Part shown: positions 23,601 to 36,282 of the stretch, piece by piece
Position numbering within the stretch: position 1 is the first letter of the stretch
How the letters are laid out: each line of letters begins with the position of its first letter
NCBI GenBank assembly: GCA_025201805.1
Contig: MU619351.1
Location: 2,942 to 46,747 of the forward strand
From: Parasitella parasitica
Lineage: Eukaryota > Mucoromycota > Mucoromycetes > Mucorales > Mucoraceae
Reading direction: 5' to 3'
DNA: 43,806 bases
Notes under the pieces: generated by a model
Seen by the model: only the letters and a program-made list of their open reading frames with translations
Database searches by the model: none
Told to the model about the DNA's origin: nothing
Translations under genes and position numbers: made by a program

Positions 23601-24771
23601 TCAGAAATAGTTGGTAGCTTTGTTATTGTTATTGCGATGATTCGATATATGAGATGATGGTACAGGTGGGGGTCTACTTGTAGGTGGTGGTAACTGAGGT
23701 GGTAGAATGTATTCCCAATTGGGTATATCAGCCAAAGACTGCTGACTCTGGCTAAGGTTGCTCCTGTATGTCAAGGATACAGGCAGACTCTGCCGGTTGC
23801 CCTGTCTACCCATTGGAGCTGCTGTTGATTGAACAGGTACCAAAATACGGTAGTTGTCGGTGAGTGTAATTGAATCCAGTATTGATTTGGTTAATAATCC
23901 ATCATAACCAATTTTGATGCAGGCAACAGTCTTCTTCATTGCGTCTAACCAGCATTGCATCTGTTTTACTGATTCGCACCGAATAAACCATTTACAGTGT
24001 GGTTTGCGTAATTCAATATTGTAGCCCTTTTTAAATTCTTCAGTGACAAATACAAATGTTTCATCTGTAAGAACAAAATGTTCTTTGGCTGGTGTGCTTG
24101 GTTTGGACGATGTAAAGTTGTATACAATACGATCGACAAGGACAAGTAGTCTACGTTTCCAAGTTCGAGAAAAAGCAAACGTAGAGTGCTCAAACTTTTC
24201 GAGCCAATCGGAAATAATACATGTTTCTGCGGCTAATTTTACAGACATGCACGATGGATCTATGTGATTTGTAATGTTTTCTGTGCCTTGATCTGGCAAT
24301 GACAAGGATGGCATTACGGAGGTTGCAATAAATGGATCTGAGAGTGATTTTTGATGGCGCTTAGAAGTGGAGGGTGACGAGAAAGGATAAAATTTGGTCA
24401 GAATCCTATTGCGAAAGTTTTGAGATGTTGAGTAACCAGAGAATAAATATGAAGAAGAAGGTGACAATGAAGAAGCTGTTGCAGAATTTGGTAGATCTAA
24501 AAATTTCATCATTGTTAGATGTACTCAGCAAATCCCATCAGTGCAATACATTACAATTGGACATCTGCGCATCATTTTCATTGCTACTACTGACAACACT
24601 GAGTCTTTGGCTGGAAGTGCTTGCTGATGTGGTTGTATTTGATGATTGCGAAGCGATAGATAGTCTAAACACTTCTTTATTGTCTATAGTTGGCGGGAAC
24701 TCCGTATGCATAGGCCGCTTTATCGGTGAATCTTCTGTTATGGGATATAGAAAAGATGCTGGATTTGACAT
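23601..24771 (-). CDS. PH-domain protein with Pro-rich tail
   Basis: Two exons on the minus strand: 24771-24555 and 24496-23601, giving 370 aa. Residues 1-165 are low-complexity, rich in Ser, Thr and Asn. Residues about 165-265 fit a pleckstrin homology domain: ISDWLEKFEHSTFAFSRTWK at the first strands, a central FVLTDETFVFVTEEFKKGYN, and the C-terminal helix with its invariant tryptophan in MQCWLDAMKK. PH domains bind phosphoinositides or proteins at membranes. The tail holds IPNWEYILPPQLPPPTSRPP, which could bind SH3 or WW domains. No catalytic domain is seen, so it is probably an adaptor. The start is the ATG after an upstream T-rich leader; the donor at 24554 (GTAATG) was picked because the nearby alternative breaks frame. 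Confidence 0.8.
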
Positions 24772-25005
24772 GTATATAAGAAGAAAAAAAACGCAGGATG
24801 AAAAGATTAGGAGAGAGAGAGAAAAAAAAAGCAAAAAGTGAAGGCGGAGAGAATTGTAGAGATTTATATGATTGCACATAAGACTAAAACAGACATCATA
24901 CCATCAAATAAATCTCATGATATTATTAAATGTTTTACTGCTTTATGTAATATCAGCGTGTAACACTTAATGGAGTTTCAACTAGAAACAAAATTGAGTT
25001 CTTTA

Positions 25006-26334
25006 TTACAATTTTGTTGGTTTAACCTCTCCTAAAAAGAGGGTTTTATCCGTACTTGCACTCATAATAATAGGCTCTTTTGGATGCCAGTCGACATCAT
25101 TGACGCAACCTTTATGTCCAGGAAGTTTATACAAAATCTTTCTAGTATCAGCGTCCCAAATGACTACTGATCTGTCGGCTGAACCGCATGCAATTTGGCT
25201 TCCATCTGTGGCCCAGCATGGCTTAATCAAGTTCTTTTCGAAACCATGAGGTGCACCCTCAAATATCTTCAGACAGCGATCAGTTGCAGCAAATGGCTTA
25301 ATATCCCAGATGCGAACTAAATAAAATGTTAATAATAGACATGTGGAAGTACTTGCAAATATACCTGTGTTATCCATTGAGTTTGTTAATAAATTATTTC
25401 CATCAGGGCTCAGAGACATGCCGGAGACAGTGTCCATATGACCCTTCATAGTATACGCTAGTTGATTTTTACGAACATCCCATACTTTGATATCATTATC
25501 AAGGCCTGCTGAATAAATCATATCGCCAGCATCACTAAAGCAAACACTGGTCACTTGATAATCGTTCTCAAATGTATTGACAGCTTCTTTTGTTCTATTA
25601 TCCCAAATCTTTACTGTACAATCATCACTGCCAGATACAACTAATTCAGCTCCTCTACGTGCAACTTGACAACTATTTACAATGCCGGAATGTCCTCTCC
25701 ATCTGCGTATGCGAGTGCCTGACTTGATGTCGAAAATACCAACAGTTTTATCGGCAGAACAACTGAATATCTGGTTTGAATCTCGAGACCAATGAATCTC
25801 CATCACTGCATTTGTATGACCTTTTAACACACCATAATTCTTGACTTCTCCGTACGTATTCCATAACACTATAGCAAATGGTCAGTCTTTAGGTATCCAT
25901 TTGTTGACTTGATACCCACTTATTTGCCTATCAAATCCTGCGCTGGCAATGTATTCGCCTGAATGATCAAATTCACAGGAAAAGATTTCTCCCTAATAAA
26001 GAATAGTGCAAATATTCGCATCAACAGATTCTGCCTGCCTCATTGTCGACTCAAAAAATAAAATAAAAAAGACTCACATCGTGACCTATCAATTGCATAA
26101 CAGGCGCTTCTAATCCGGATGTACGCTTGATCTATTAATAAATATGATGTAAATAACCGACCCTCATTGTTAAAACAAAATATACACGCGTACAGTTCCT
26201 ACGATAGCATTCTTTGTTCCAGCCCTTTGGCTAGATAGATTGACAAGTGATTTGCTGGTATCCTGATTGTCTTGCTTGATGCGCTTGACGAGGGCTCCAC
26301 CGTCATTCGAGGTCTCCTTTCTCTTTTCAGTCAT
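25006..26334 (-). CDS. U5 snRNP 40-kDa WD40 protein
   Basis: Five exons on the minus strand: 26334-26194, 26131-26078, 25992-25920, 25868-25365, 25316-25006, giving 360 aa, almost the length of human SNRNP40. A short basic N-terminus is followed by IKRTSGLEAPVMQLIGHDGE, the conserved entry into a seven-blade WD40 propeller. Repeats include VLKGHTNAVMEIHWSRD, WRGHSGIVNSCQ, MKGHMDTVSGMSLSPDG and LPGHKGCVNDVDWHPKEP. Homologues (human U5-40K, fission yeast Cwf17) sit in the U5 snRNP near Prp8 in the spliceosome. Intron 4 (25364-25317) is only 48 nt, in frame and stop-free; removing it gives NTVRIWDIKPF. Baker's yeast lacks this protein. Confidence 0.94.
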
Positions 26335-28965
26335 GTCCAAAGTTGTTCGAGCACAAGACAAAAGTTTGATATAATTCTTGTTGCTTTACAAAAGAGATGG
26401 GATGGTACTCAACAGTCACGAGCATAATGGCTTTCTTGGGGCTTTTTTGAGTTCAGCAAAGCATGTTTAATTTTGCATTAATCTCATACAATGGTTTAAA
26501 TAGAAGTGTTTTTTTACTAATCTCGTATTCGAAAATATGTGAAAATCTGACGTGGAATTGCAAAAAATATCATAAAGATAGAGCTTTTTTACGAACTTGT
26601 AGTGGAATCAGGCTGATATGTGTCTAATCAGCTGCTGACGATTAGCATAGTTTTACATATGAGCCGATGTTTATGGGTCATAATAAAAAACTGAGCTAAG
26701 CATAACTGACACGCTTAAATACTGAGCTAAAGTTAATCAATTTTTTTCATGTATGAACACCATAATATGTCTTATTGCATTGAATGGTGTTTAATTTTTA
26801 GCCGGGATAATATTTCCAATTGCATTTTGGGTATCGATTGATGTCAAGATTTTCTCAAATTACTTTTTGGGATCATGTATTGCTCCTGAATTGAGAAGTG
26901 TATTCTTAATGGTTTAAGATAGAAGCAATTTCATAGAAAAAGAATTAGTACGCGTATCCAATAAAGATTATCACTGACTACCAGAAAAAACGTATTTCAT
27001 TGTTCTCTCTGGTGGTGTGTAGATTGCACAGCAGAAAAAATAATAAATAAAAAGTTACAAATAAATTGTTGGTGCTGCTATCCGTTGAGTCTTACATAGC
27101 ATTATGAACCATTAGGAAAACAAATTTGGTCACGACCTGTGCTCTGAGTAAACTTTAGAACCAATATATCAAAAAAACCAAAAGGCAAACCTATAAGCAG
27201 AAAGCTCGGCTATTTTATTTTACATGAAAAATACATTATAAAAGTCTATAATACGTATCACTGAGGAACAAATTTGTGCTTGCTTTACATTTCGCTAATA
27301 CAGCCACAGTCAAAGTTAATTTAAATAAATATAATATCCACTGGGCAATGTCTCTATCCAAAGTTATCTGCAAAAACAGTTTTATTTTTCAATATTTATC
27401 ATAAATATCACATATTTGCTCATAACTTGTGCTAAAATGACAGCAGAACCGAGATCTAACTTGGAAAACTTAGCGCTACCTGGAAACAACATTGATATTA
27501 ATCAAAACATTGATATCTATAAAGTAATCAAATGATATCACAAATTTACATATCAGAATTGCATATAATCGATGATAGGCTTCCATAAAAAGCAAATAAA
27601 ACCCTGTCTTATGCGCCATAAGTACAGGCATGATCATCGCTATCTGAGCATACCTTGCTTTCCATTGGCCAATGTCTCTATCAAACGTTTTTTTGTTTTC
27701 TGTGTCGGAGTTGGAAATAAATCACGTGAGTTTTTCTTTGTGGTGCTTATCGAGATCCCTACAAAAACTGAAGCTATAATGTATGATTTTTCAGTGTTGT
27801 TCTGCATTATGGATCGTAAAAGGAGATTTGAATCAATAAAAACTCGTGCAAGAAAAATATCCGATCATTGAATCCTTATATTTCAGCACAGATTGTGGAA
27901 TCGATATAGGATCTTGTTTAATAATTAATTCAATGAAATTTTTAGATAAAAGACCAAAAATAAATGTCAGGTTAATAAAATTAGGTTCTATTAACAAATC
28001 TACAGATGCATAGAGCTCCAGTTCTTTTACCGGCCACGTAGAGGAAACTTTATATGCTTGCTATGGGCCTATGTTCTACTATCATAAGTTAACGTCTACG
28101 AAACTTCTGACTAATTAGCATCTTTAATTTCGTGCTAAATGACATCTCAGCAGACTAAAGATAACTTATATCTATTTGAGTGAGTGAATAGACTTTATCC
28201 CAGGTACTCTGAGTAATCTTTTATACGAAGATCATTTAATACCTGCAATGGAATGGTATAGCTAAATATGCATAACTGGAAAATTAAGACTCAAATGTTA
28301 CGCATACTCAGTTTATGCCATTCGAGCTCGCATAACATATAAAGTCATAATTCAAAACTTATCAATGAATGTCGTGCGAAGGAAAAAACTCCTGATCTAA
28401 GTGCTTTTCCTTACACAATGATCATTTAGAATGAGAATAAATAATGATAAAGATATCAAGTATGGCAGCTCGTCAATCAATGGGTTTTTCCCATCATTCT
28501 AGATAAAGATATCTTTCTCACAATAACTAAAATATGACGATAGCCATCCTCAAACGGCCAACTAATGTCACGCAAATCTCTATCAATGGTGAAAGCATTT
28601 CAGCATGATTTCTTAAAACCTATAAATTAAACAACGACAGTTTAACGCATTGATTCGCGGATCAATGCTCCATTCATGAGAACTGATATACGACAATACT
28701 AATCATATAAACGCTAAGATATTTTGCTCTAGATAAAGCCTTAGAATATTTGTATATTAAAGAATCCCAAACTTGTAATTTTTACAACGCTTTTACTTTT
28801 TAATATTTTATTTTATCTGCCATCATTCAAAATCCAGTGTGGAATACTCAAAGCAATCAGGCATTTTCGTCGTGACCATTTTGTCCTAATTTTTTCAAGA
28901 TTGATCAAGCACCCCCTTCCACTATCCATCTTTGTTCCCATTTACTTAAAACGCCAAGTGTCATT
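26335..28965. other. Gene-poor AT-rich region of 2.6 kb
   Basis: This is the longest stretch without a gene in the window, between divergent starts of the U5-40K and mL50 genes. One plus-strand frame (27572-27871, 99 codons) has no recognisable domain and unusual composition. An imperfect direct repeat of 29 nt occurs at 27337-27365 and 27661-27689 (25 identical positions). No terminal repeats or transposase remnants are seen. Confidence 0.5.
27337..27689 (+). repeat. Pair of imperfect 29-nt direct repeats
   Basis: Copies at 27337-27365 and 27661-27689 share the core CAATGTCTCTATC and differ at four positions. Start-to-start spacing is 324 nt. Flanking sequence does not match, so this is either chance, a regulatory motif, or what is left of an older duplication. 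Confidence 0.5.
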
Positions 28966-29632
28966 ATGTTTGCCTGTCAACGTATTGTAGTTTCAGCTAT
29001 CTCTAAGCGTCAATTTCACACAGCCCCTGCCATTTTAGCCGAAGGCGAGGGACTTTTTGGCAAATTGAATCCTTGGGCAAAGAAAGTACAACCTCAACTA
29101 GTTACCCCTGCCCAACTTACTTCGGAAGAGCCCAAGGTCACTTTTAACGTTAAATACGAAGAAGAAGATGATATTGTTTCGTAAAGTACCAAATGGAAAC
29201 CATTTATTCATTCAATTAATATAATTACTTTTCTTTTTTCAGTTGGAAAAGAAATGACATCTTGACTGATACAGCAGAATTAGAATCAACGGTCAAATCT
29301 GTCATTCTTCAATATGTGCAAGGAGCAAACGAAACCAACTGGGATAATTTACCTGTAACTGACGATAATACTAAATTCCAAGTAAGTTACTACATACAAC
29401 TGTAAATATGGACAAGAGATTTACTCCTCAAACAAAGATTCTGAAGGAAAGTATGAAACAAACTGGCAAAGAAGTCCCCAATTATGAATTGAACGGCTTT
29501 GAAAGTACTAAGGATGTATTGAATTTTTTCAAAAGTGAAAAGGCATTGGCAAAAAAGGTTACTGTGCTAGATTATTTTGAGGAAAATAGACAATCTTTAC
29601 CAAATAACTTGACCCTTGCTCCTGCCAAATAA
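28966..29632 (+). CDS. Mitochondrial ribosomal protein mL50
   Basis: Three exons: 28966-29180, 29243-29381, 29417-29632, giving 189 aa. The N-terminus MFACQRIVVSAISKRQFHTA is basic, hydroxylated and acid-free, a good mitochondrial presequence. The body carries features of the mL50 family (human MRPL50, yeast Mrpl13): a VTFNVKYEEED strand, an helix around ELESTVKSVI, LPVTDDNTKFQ and PNYELNGFESTKDVLNFF. It belongs to the large subunit of the mitochondrial ribosome. The last intron is very short (35 nt) and its acceptor is the least certain part. The stop codon is 42 nt from that of the convergent HPS1-like gene. Confidence 0.82.
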
Positions 29633-29674
29633 TGGAAAACGAAAAAACATGTACAGAATAAATAAATAGCTATT
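29633..29674. terminator. 42-nt convergent gap with overlapping 3' ends
   Basis: Only 42 nt separate the stop codons at 29632 (+) and 29675 (-). The plus strand contains AATAAATAAATAG, a likely polyadenylation signal. Both mature mRNAs must extend into the other gene's 3' end. Confidence 0.6.
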
Positions 29675-32254
29675 TTAGATGATATGTACTCGTTGGCCAA
29701 TATCATTTAACAATTTTTGATGCATACTCCATAATCTATTGGGTGGAATAATTGAGAAGTAGATAGCCAGCAGCTCTTGATGTTTGATTTTTTGATATAG
29801 AAAGTAGTATTCATGATCGTTGGACTCCTGCAATGCTTGAGATTTGTGCGGATCTTGACGATAACATAATCCTAAATGAATCATCTCATTACACTACGTG
29901 TATCAATGATATATCAGTTTTTCAAAGAGCATGTCATTACAATTATGATGATTTACCAATTTCTTCAATGTGGGTTCATTGGGCCAAACCCATTTGCATC
30001 TATCCGCGATGGAAGCGTTGTATTTTTCGTATACTTCATGCAACAATTCATGATTTTTATCCAAATCATTCAAGTCTACCAGGCGTGGCGCTGTCATGAT
30101 GCCTTTATCAAAATGTACAAAATGTACTAGGCCTGGATAAGTCACTGCAAACGATAAATTTGTAAAATGGGTAACTTCTTTTGTTAGGAGAAAGGTAGTA
30201 AAGTCGGATAAACATGATCTGAGGGTTGTTTTAAATCGTTTGACTTGTAATGATGTAGGTCTCCAATTCGATCTTGTAATTGCCTGTGGTAATCTGGAAT
30301 TACTGGTATTCATCTATATCATACGATTAGAATGCAATGATACCGCAGTGTGATAGACTGTTTGCTATTACCTTGTCAGGATCATCTTTGCATACAACAA
30401 TAGCACATAATCCATCACTAATTGATACAAGAAGAAAGTTGGCCAAATAAATATGACCATCCAATTTTACCCAACGTCGCACCAGCTTGACATCTTCTGT
30501 TTGATCCAAATAATTTGTTTCACCGTTAATAAGATTTGTAAGTAGATGCTTTAGTGAAAAATCTTCGCCTCCAGTTGTTGATATACTTTGTGATCTGGAT
30601 CGATGCGTAGGAGAAGAAGGTGCAGAAGAAACTCCTTGGAACGAATCCATGGGATGACTATAGGTTGTGGCTATCGTATTTGATGTGGCTGTGGTTGATT
30701 CGGAAGGCACGCTGCTCGATAAAAATGACAAGTTATTGTTATTTTCATCCCCGTTCAAAATATCCGCAATCATGGATTGCTGCAGTTGGTGATTGTGATG
30801 TTGTGGTTGCAATACATTTGCGGGTGTACGATCGATTTCCATAGCCTTCATCGGTGCGACCAAATGATGAGCTTGTAAGCTACTGTTGGATAAGGGATTG
30901 CTCCAGTATGAGACAGAAGAATCTGAAGACACAACCGTTACTGAAGACGTCGACTTTTCCCTTATTTTAAATGGAGCTGAACTCGAGGTTGCGACGTACA
31001 CATATGCAAGCGAGGATGGTTGACTGGAGCTATTGGTTGTGTTACTAGTAGACGTTTCTGATTTTAATGATGAAGATGAAGCTGCTGTAGTACTGTTTAA
31101 GATTTTGTTGGGGTTATTGTTTGTTGTGATTGTGTTAAAATCTGTTACGACTGTGGCGTCAGCAGTGGATGAACTGTAGGGAAAAAATAAGGTAAATGAG
31201 AAATAGACAGAGGCAGAGAATGATATCTTACTTTGATATGTTTTGAGGTGATGTGGTTGTTTTTATATTCTCGAGGTAATAATGCCCTATCGAAAAATAG
31301 CAAAAAAGTAAATTATCTACCACCTGGCCCGTATTATATCACAAAATGTACCTGACTCATGCTTTTCCTGCATAAATTGTGATACTAGAAGTTTTAAAAA
31401 ATAAACAAACTCATCAGGTAAATCATTGTTATCTGTATTGCCCTTATTGTGACACTGTGTTACAAGTTTTTCTCTCACAAACAAAAAACAATAGTTCCAT
31501 GTTAAAGTTGACAAAGTACTGCTGTCTTGAGAATGATGGTGATGGTGATGATGGTCGAATATATTTGTTGCTCTTGAAGAAGCGGATGAGAAAAAAGAGT
31601 TCCGATGATGGTTACCGTGATGATGCTGATTGGTGAATTGGTGAACAAAAGCAGTGTTACAGCATTGAGTCATATTTTCCATTAGCCGGAGCCGTAGATC
31701 ATCACTCACTTGTACCTGTTCACTTAGGCACAGACTATCACAAGATTTTATTGATAGTTTGCCGCAAAGAAAGGGTAACTGAGATAAACAGGCATTGAGA
31801 TCAGACGGTGATAGTAATTTGATATTACTGTTTCTATTATTATTGCTGCCGCCCTGAAGGTGGAGAGACCAGTGAGGCCCATAGTGAAATTTGATAAAGC
31901 TATGCATTACTTTTAAGTGTAGTTGCAATAATGAAATTGGTATATTTTGTCTCATTGTGCATGCTATGTATAAAAGGTTCTGTTGCTACATATCAGAGTT
32001 GTTTGTTTGTTAGTACTTGAGCACGACAAGAGTATGGATAGACTAACCTCTTTAAAAGCGGCAGTTTTATTTCCTACTTTGACGTACTGGATAACATCGC
32101 TAAGATTAGCCTTAATAAGGTCGTTGATAACAAGCAAAGGCAAATATCGTATTCTTTGGCTTTCGTTGGTAGTTGTGTTGTTGGCAAGCTTTTTTGTATT
32201 TGTTGACTGATAAACAACTGTGCCTAACTTATTTATAATAAAATATGTTATCAT
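29675..32254 (-). CDS. HPS1-like longin protein (BLOC-3 subunit candidate)
   Basis: Six exons on the minus strand: 32254-32048, 31985-31352, 31286-31232, 31173-30372, 30313-29957, 29893-29675, giving 757 aa. The start MITYFIINKLGTVVYQS is a longin first strand, and the exon 1-2 join gives QQNLLYIACTMRQNIPIS, then HLKVMHSFIKFHYG. After a Ser/Thr/Asn/His-rich linker come WVKLDGHIYLANFLLVSISD and YPGLVHFVHFDKGIMTAPRL, and the end reads QELLAIYFSIIPPNRLW. These match the order of blocks in animal HPS1, which with HPS4 forms the BLOC-3 exchange factor for Rab32/38 on lysosome-related organelles; Mon1 and Fuzzy are distant relatives with the same three-longin layout. The family call rests on recalled motifs. 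It acts, by inference, in endosomal or vacuolar traffic. Confidence 0.78.
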
Positions 32255-33490
32255 ACTTGGTTTACTCTGTTTATATATATAAAAATGAAAAAGGGAAAAA
32301 AAAGTGTATTAGTTGTTTAAAAGAAAACGTTTAAAAAGATTAGCTTGTGCGACACATTTTAATCTTGAGCCAGTAAACTTCACCCCCTTTCTTTATCGTA
32401 TAACGTTTTATCGAATTAGTCTGATGGACATTGTGTTTTTTAGTGTTGTTTTATTGGAATAAATGTCCTGCTGTTACATTACAAATATTCTAAATTGCTA
32501 CGTTCCTTCCTTTTTACTACTACAAAAAGTTTACATTTTGATATTGTCTTTTCATATCCTTAATCTAATTGCCTTCACAACAATATCCATCGATACAGGA
32601 AATATAAATGATTCTGCGTTAACATGTGTAAAGTCTAATAATATCATCCGCATTCATTATATTATAAAAAATATATCCATAAAGTTGGTTATTTCTTTAC
32701 GGTTGTGCCAAAAAGATCTTTGAGCGTGAGTTTGCAATCACCAGGGTATTCTGAAATCCCAACAATTAAGTTGGCACATATATAGCACAGGGAGCCTACT
32801 TATCATAACCGCAACTACGTTGGGCGATTTAAGGAATATAGTTACCATTGCTTTAATCCAGAGGTTTGTCAAAAATTATGATATACAACTTCTTTTATTG
32901 TGCCAAACGAATACAATGTATACATGTATTGATAAGATCCAAGGGGGGAAGACAAGAGAAACTTCAATGTTTCATAGTTTTATTACAATATATTTTTCGT
33001 TTGTTTGGAGATCGTCAATAATAATAAATAATGAAATTATTGACTATGATATGTTTGAATTAGGGGGGAGTAGATTTATACGTAGTTCTCGTTGCGTATA
33101 GATTTAATGGCCTTTCAGCTTTCCAACCAAAGGTTAGCCTACATATTCTTGTACTATTGAACTTTGCTTACATAAAACGTGTAGGCTTGCTCATTGTTGC
33201 TCTTGAGAGCTCAGGGCAGCACGGTGAAAAGTCTTATAAACAGGAGTAAACATATCAAAGTCTCAGATCCCTTGCCTGTGCGTTTTATAAAAAAGGATAT
33301 TATATATATGTATATTTAGATTTAGATTTAAGAAAATAAGGATAATATAGTGTGGTATAGATTGTAATATTTTTTGGAGATCAAGTTGTAGATTACGTTT
33401 TTTTGCAGAAGCTTAAGCAAACGGTGGGCCATAGTTGCTATGATATAATATTCGTGTTTAGTGGCAGTTGAAGGCTTGTTTTGCCAATTC
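32255..33490. other. Intergenic between HPS1-like and bHLH genes
   Basis: About 1.2 kb between two minus-strand genes, holding the HPS1-like promoter and the 3' region of the bHLH gene. Two plus-strand frames (32463-32723, 32820-33101) are AT-biased and lack domains; nothing else was recognised. Confidence 0.45.
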
Positions 33491-35133
33491 TCACCTCGAA
33501 TTTGCCCTCTCTCGTTTAATCATATCAATCTCTCTTCTCAATCCAGAAATTTCAACTTCCATGTCGTAATCACGACGTTTCAACAATGATATGTATTCTA
33601 CGGCTGAGTATAATGCAATGATTAAAAATTAATCAAAACGCGCGAATTGAGATATACTACCTTTACTTAGGATCTCCCATTTGCTTGTCTTCATATTTTT
33701 CTCTACAGGCAATGAATCGCGAAGTTCATCAAACAAATCTTTCATTTCCTTTCTTCTTTTGCGTTCGGCTAATTTATGGCTAATGCGCAGTTCTGGAGAG
33801 CGGGAATAAGGAGTTTCTTTGCGTTTTTCCTCCTCCATCATGCTGTCGCTCATAGATCCATGTCTGTTGGTACATGGCTCGCTGATTTCTCCACTCCTCA
33901 ATTCATGGAGCCTGCTTTGCTGCTGTTGCTGCTGAGATAAAGGTGGAGGAGGAGGAATGTTGGATCTGTCATATTGATTGCGATGCAACGATGGTACCAC
34001 TGGCATAGACGCTCTCCTGACGAGCAGGTGTTCAGCACTTGGACCGTCATTTAAGTCGTCCAGAATAGAAGGTCTACGGCGAGAAGGTAACATGGGCCCA
34101 CCTCCGCTGCCATTAGGAGTATAAGACAGGCGACTAATACTATTTTTTCTACTTGTAGAGCCGTTGTATTTTGAGTCTTTATTTTCATGCATTAGCTCCT
34201 GATGACCCACGTTGCCTAATGCTGATTGCGGCGGGCTAGGAGGTGCAGAAAAGGTCCTATAATTAGGCGATTCCTGAATAGTTGCAGGAAACTTGAAGGC
34301 TGCTTCGAGTGTTATTTAATGAAATAACGCAACTTTTCTTTTTTTCTTACCTCTGTATTTGGTGGATGAAGGGGCGCTATTTCTATTGCCATGGTTGTAG
34401 GTTGGCTCAGCGGTAGCAATGGAGTGTCTTCTTTGGTAAGGGTCATAAGCACTAGTTGTGTTAATGCTTGAAGGGTGGTGATGAAGAGGCAGATAGTTAT
34501 TTGGTAAGGAATCACGTCTGCCGTTGTTTAATGCATAAGGATGAGGTGCAGCTGCGTCGTTCTCGTGGTATCTTTTCGATGAGGAAAAAGGCGAAGGAGA
34601 TGAAGATCGTGACGAGTAGTCATAATCAGTAGTTGCAATTGACCCTCTTCTGCTCACGACCGTTGATGTTGGTAAAGGCAAGTTGCTCATATCAGTAATT
34701 GATGGTCTGCGAAAGCTATGGTTATGGAATGCGGCTGGGTCAGTCACTGAGCCCCTTCGAGAGTAAGATAACGGTTCGTAATATGATTGCTGAGAACTGG
34801 GCTCTAGGGGTGATAGTGTCTTTGTAGGTGTTGTGGCTGGCTCATACTGGCGCTGTGATGGATGCTGGGATACAGACATGTCAGACATGCGATGTCTAAT
34901 GTAATCGTCCGTTTGAGACGAAATGGCTTGCATAGAAGGCAAAAATGGCTTTGTATCTAAGATGTGCATGTGAGTATATGGTAGTTTTTGTGTAGTGCAC
35001 TATTATTACCTTCCATGAACGGCTCGTCAATCATCATGTCGTCTTCTTTTTCTTCAGAAGATGATGATGTCCTTAGTAAATCTCTTGCAGGTGGCAATGC
35101 GAAGTTGCTTTCTTCTGCTTTGACTATATCCAT
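33491..35133 (-). CDS. bHLH transcription factor
   Basis: Four exons on the minus strand: 35133-35010, 34956-34351, 34299-33661, 33603-33491, giving 493 aa. The DNA-binding region starts near residue 418: [20 protein letters not shown], loop [12 protein letters not shown], helix 2 [17 protein letters not shown]. The basic region has the H-x3-E-x3-R arrangement (His, Glu, Arg) expected for CANNTG E-box contact of the CACGTG class. A short heptad-like stretch follows ([18 protein letters not shown]), so dimerisation through a leucine-zipper-like extension is possible. The first 400 residues are disordered, rich in Ser, Pro, Arg and Tyr, with repeated RRGS/RRPS/RRHS sites that look like basophilic kinase targets. 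The last intron splits helix 2. Confidence 0.9.
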
Positions 35134-36206
35134 GGTAACTGATTTAACGTTTAATTTAAGGAACCAGATAAAATTTAAAGAGAAGTACACAAAGAAAGAC
35201 AAAAGAAAATGAGAAAAAAGAAACAGAAAGAAAGAGGAAGAAAAGAAGAAATGAGACCAAATAGATTCAAAACGTTTATGCTACCGAGATCCACAAAGAC
35301 ATTGTAGATACAAACACAGTGGATGGAGAGTATGGAAGAGGAGTGCCCACAGTCACGAAGCAAAGGTGCAAATCATGGCAAATTACAATGGTGCAGAGCG
35401 CTAAACATGGATATTTTTGCTCCTTATTGATCCCTGTATTTCACTCGAGAAAATAAGAGAAAAAACCTGCTATGTATTTTACTCTATTTTTCCCCTTTCT
35501 TGTTTGATGGCTCCTATAATTCCTCCTCGATGGTTTGCTGGCTTGTTTACAATGTGCTGTAAACAGTTCCAATACTGAATTTGCTCTGCTGGAATACAGC
35601 GTTGTTATCTCGCAAGATCAAATTGTGTTTTTTTTTTGGGAAGGAACTGAAATTTTGGATACAGTTCAGAGGTATACAACTGAAAATCACCCGATTGAGA
35701 TCGTTGGGTATTCCCCTGCCGTAAAAATATGCCTGAATAGTATGTACAATGTATGTAGGCATAATTCATGCAAATGTCCAGCATGAAAAAAAAAAAGACA
35801 TAAAAAAAAGGTCTTTGGGTTGAACTATCTGTGTTTTTTACTTCGAATCAGTCATCAGTTTTTTTTTGTAGATTATATCAAGACTGGTTTCGGATTACAT
35901 AATAGCGCTTCTTTTGTATACGAAATCTTCCTGGTGGTAATAGGTATTTCACCTATGTCTATATATACAAAGATCAGCAGTTTAAAATTCTGCTGCAAAT
36001 TTTCCGCATTACAGGATCCATTGCAAATGTAAGGTGCGAATCTATATTAAACTGTCATGAGAAGACATCTCGCAGTTCATACAAACTACAGTTTGCTTTA
36101 TGTTCGTGTTCATTGCTTATGAGAAAAAGGGCCATGATCATGTGATTAATTTACTGGAGGTAGATTGCCACATTCAATGATTTTGTCTCAAAGGTTGCTG
36201 CTGCTG

Positions 36207-36282
<76 letters not shown>

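Noticed and set aside
27572-27871. 99-codon open frame as a gene in the gene-poor stretch
   Set aside because: No domain, no plausible splice extension, and composition like the surrounding non-coding DNA.
32463-33101. Two plus-strand frames of 86 and 93 codons
   Set aside because: Strong AT-driven Ile/Asn/Phe bias and no recognised motif; they lie in the promoter side of the HPS1-like gene.
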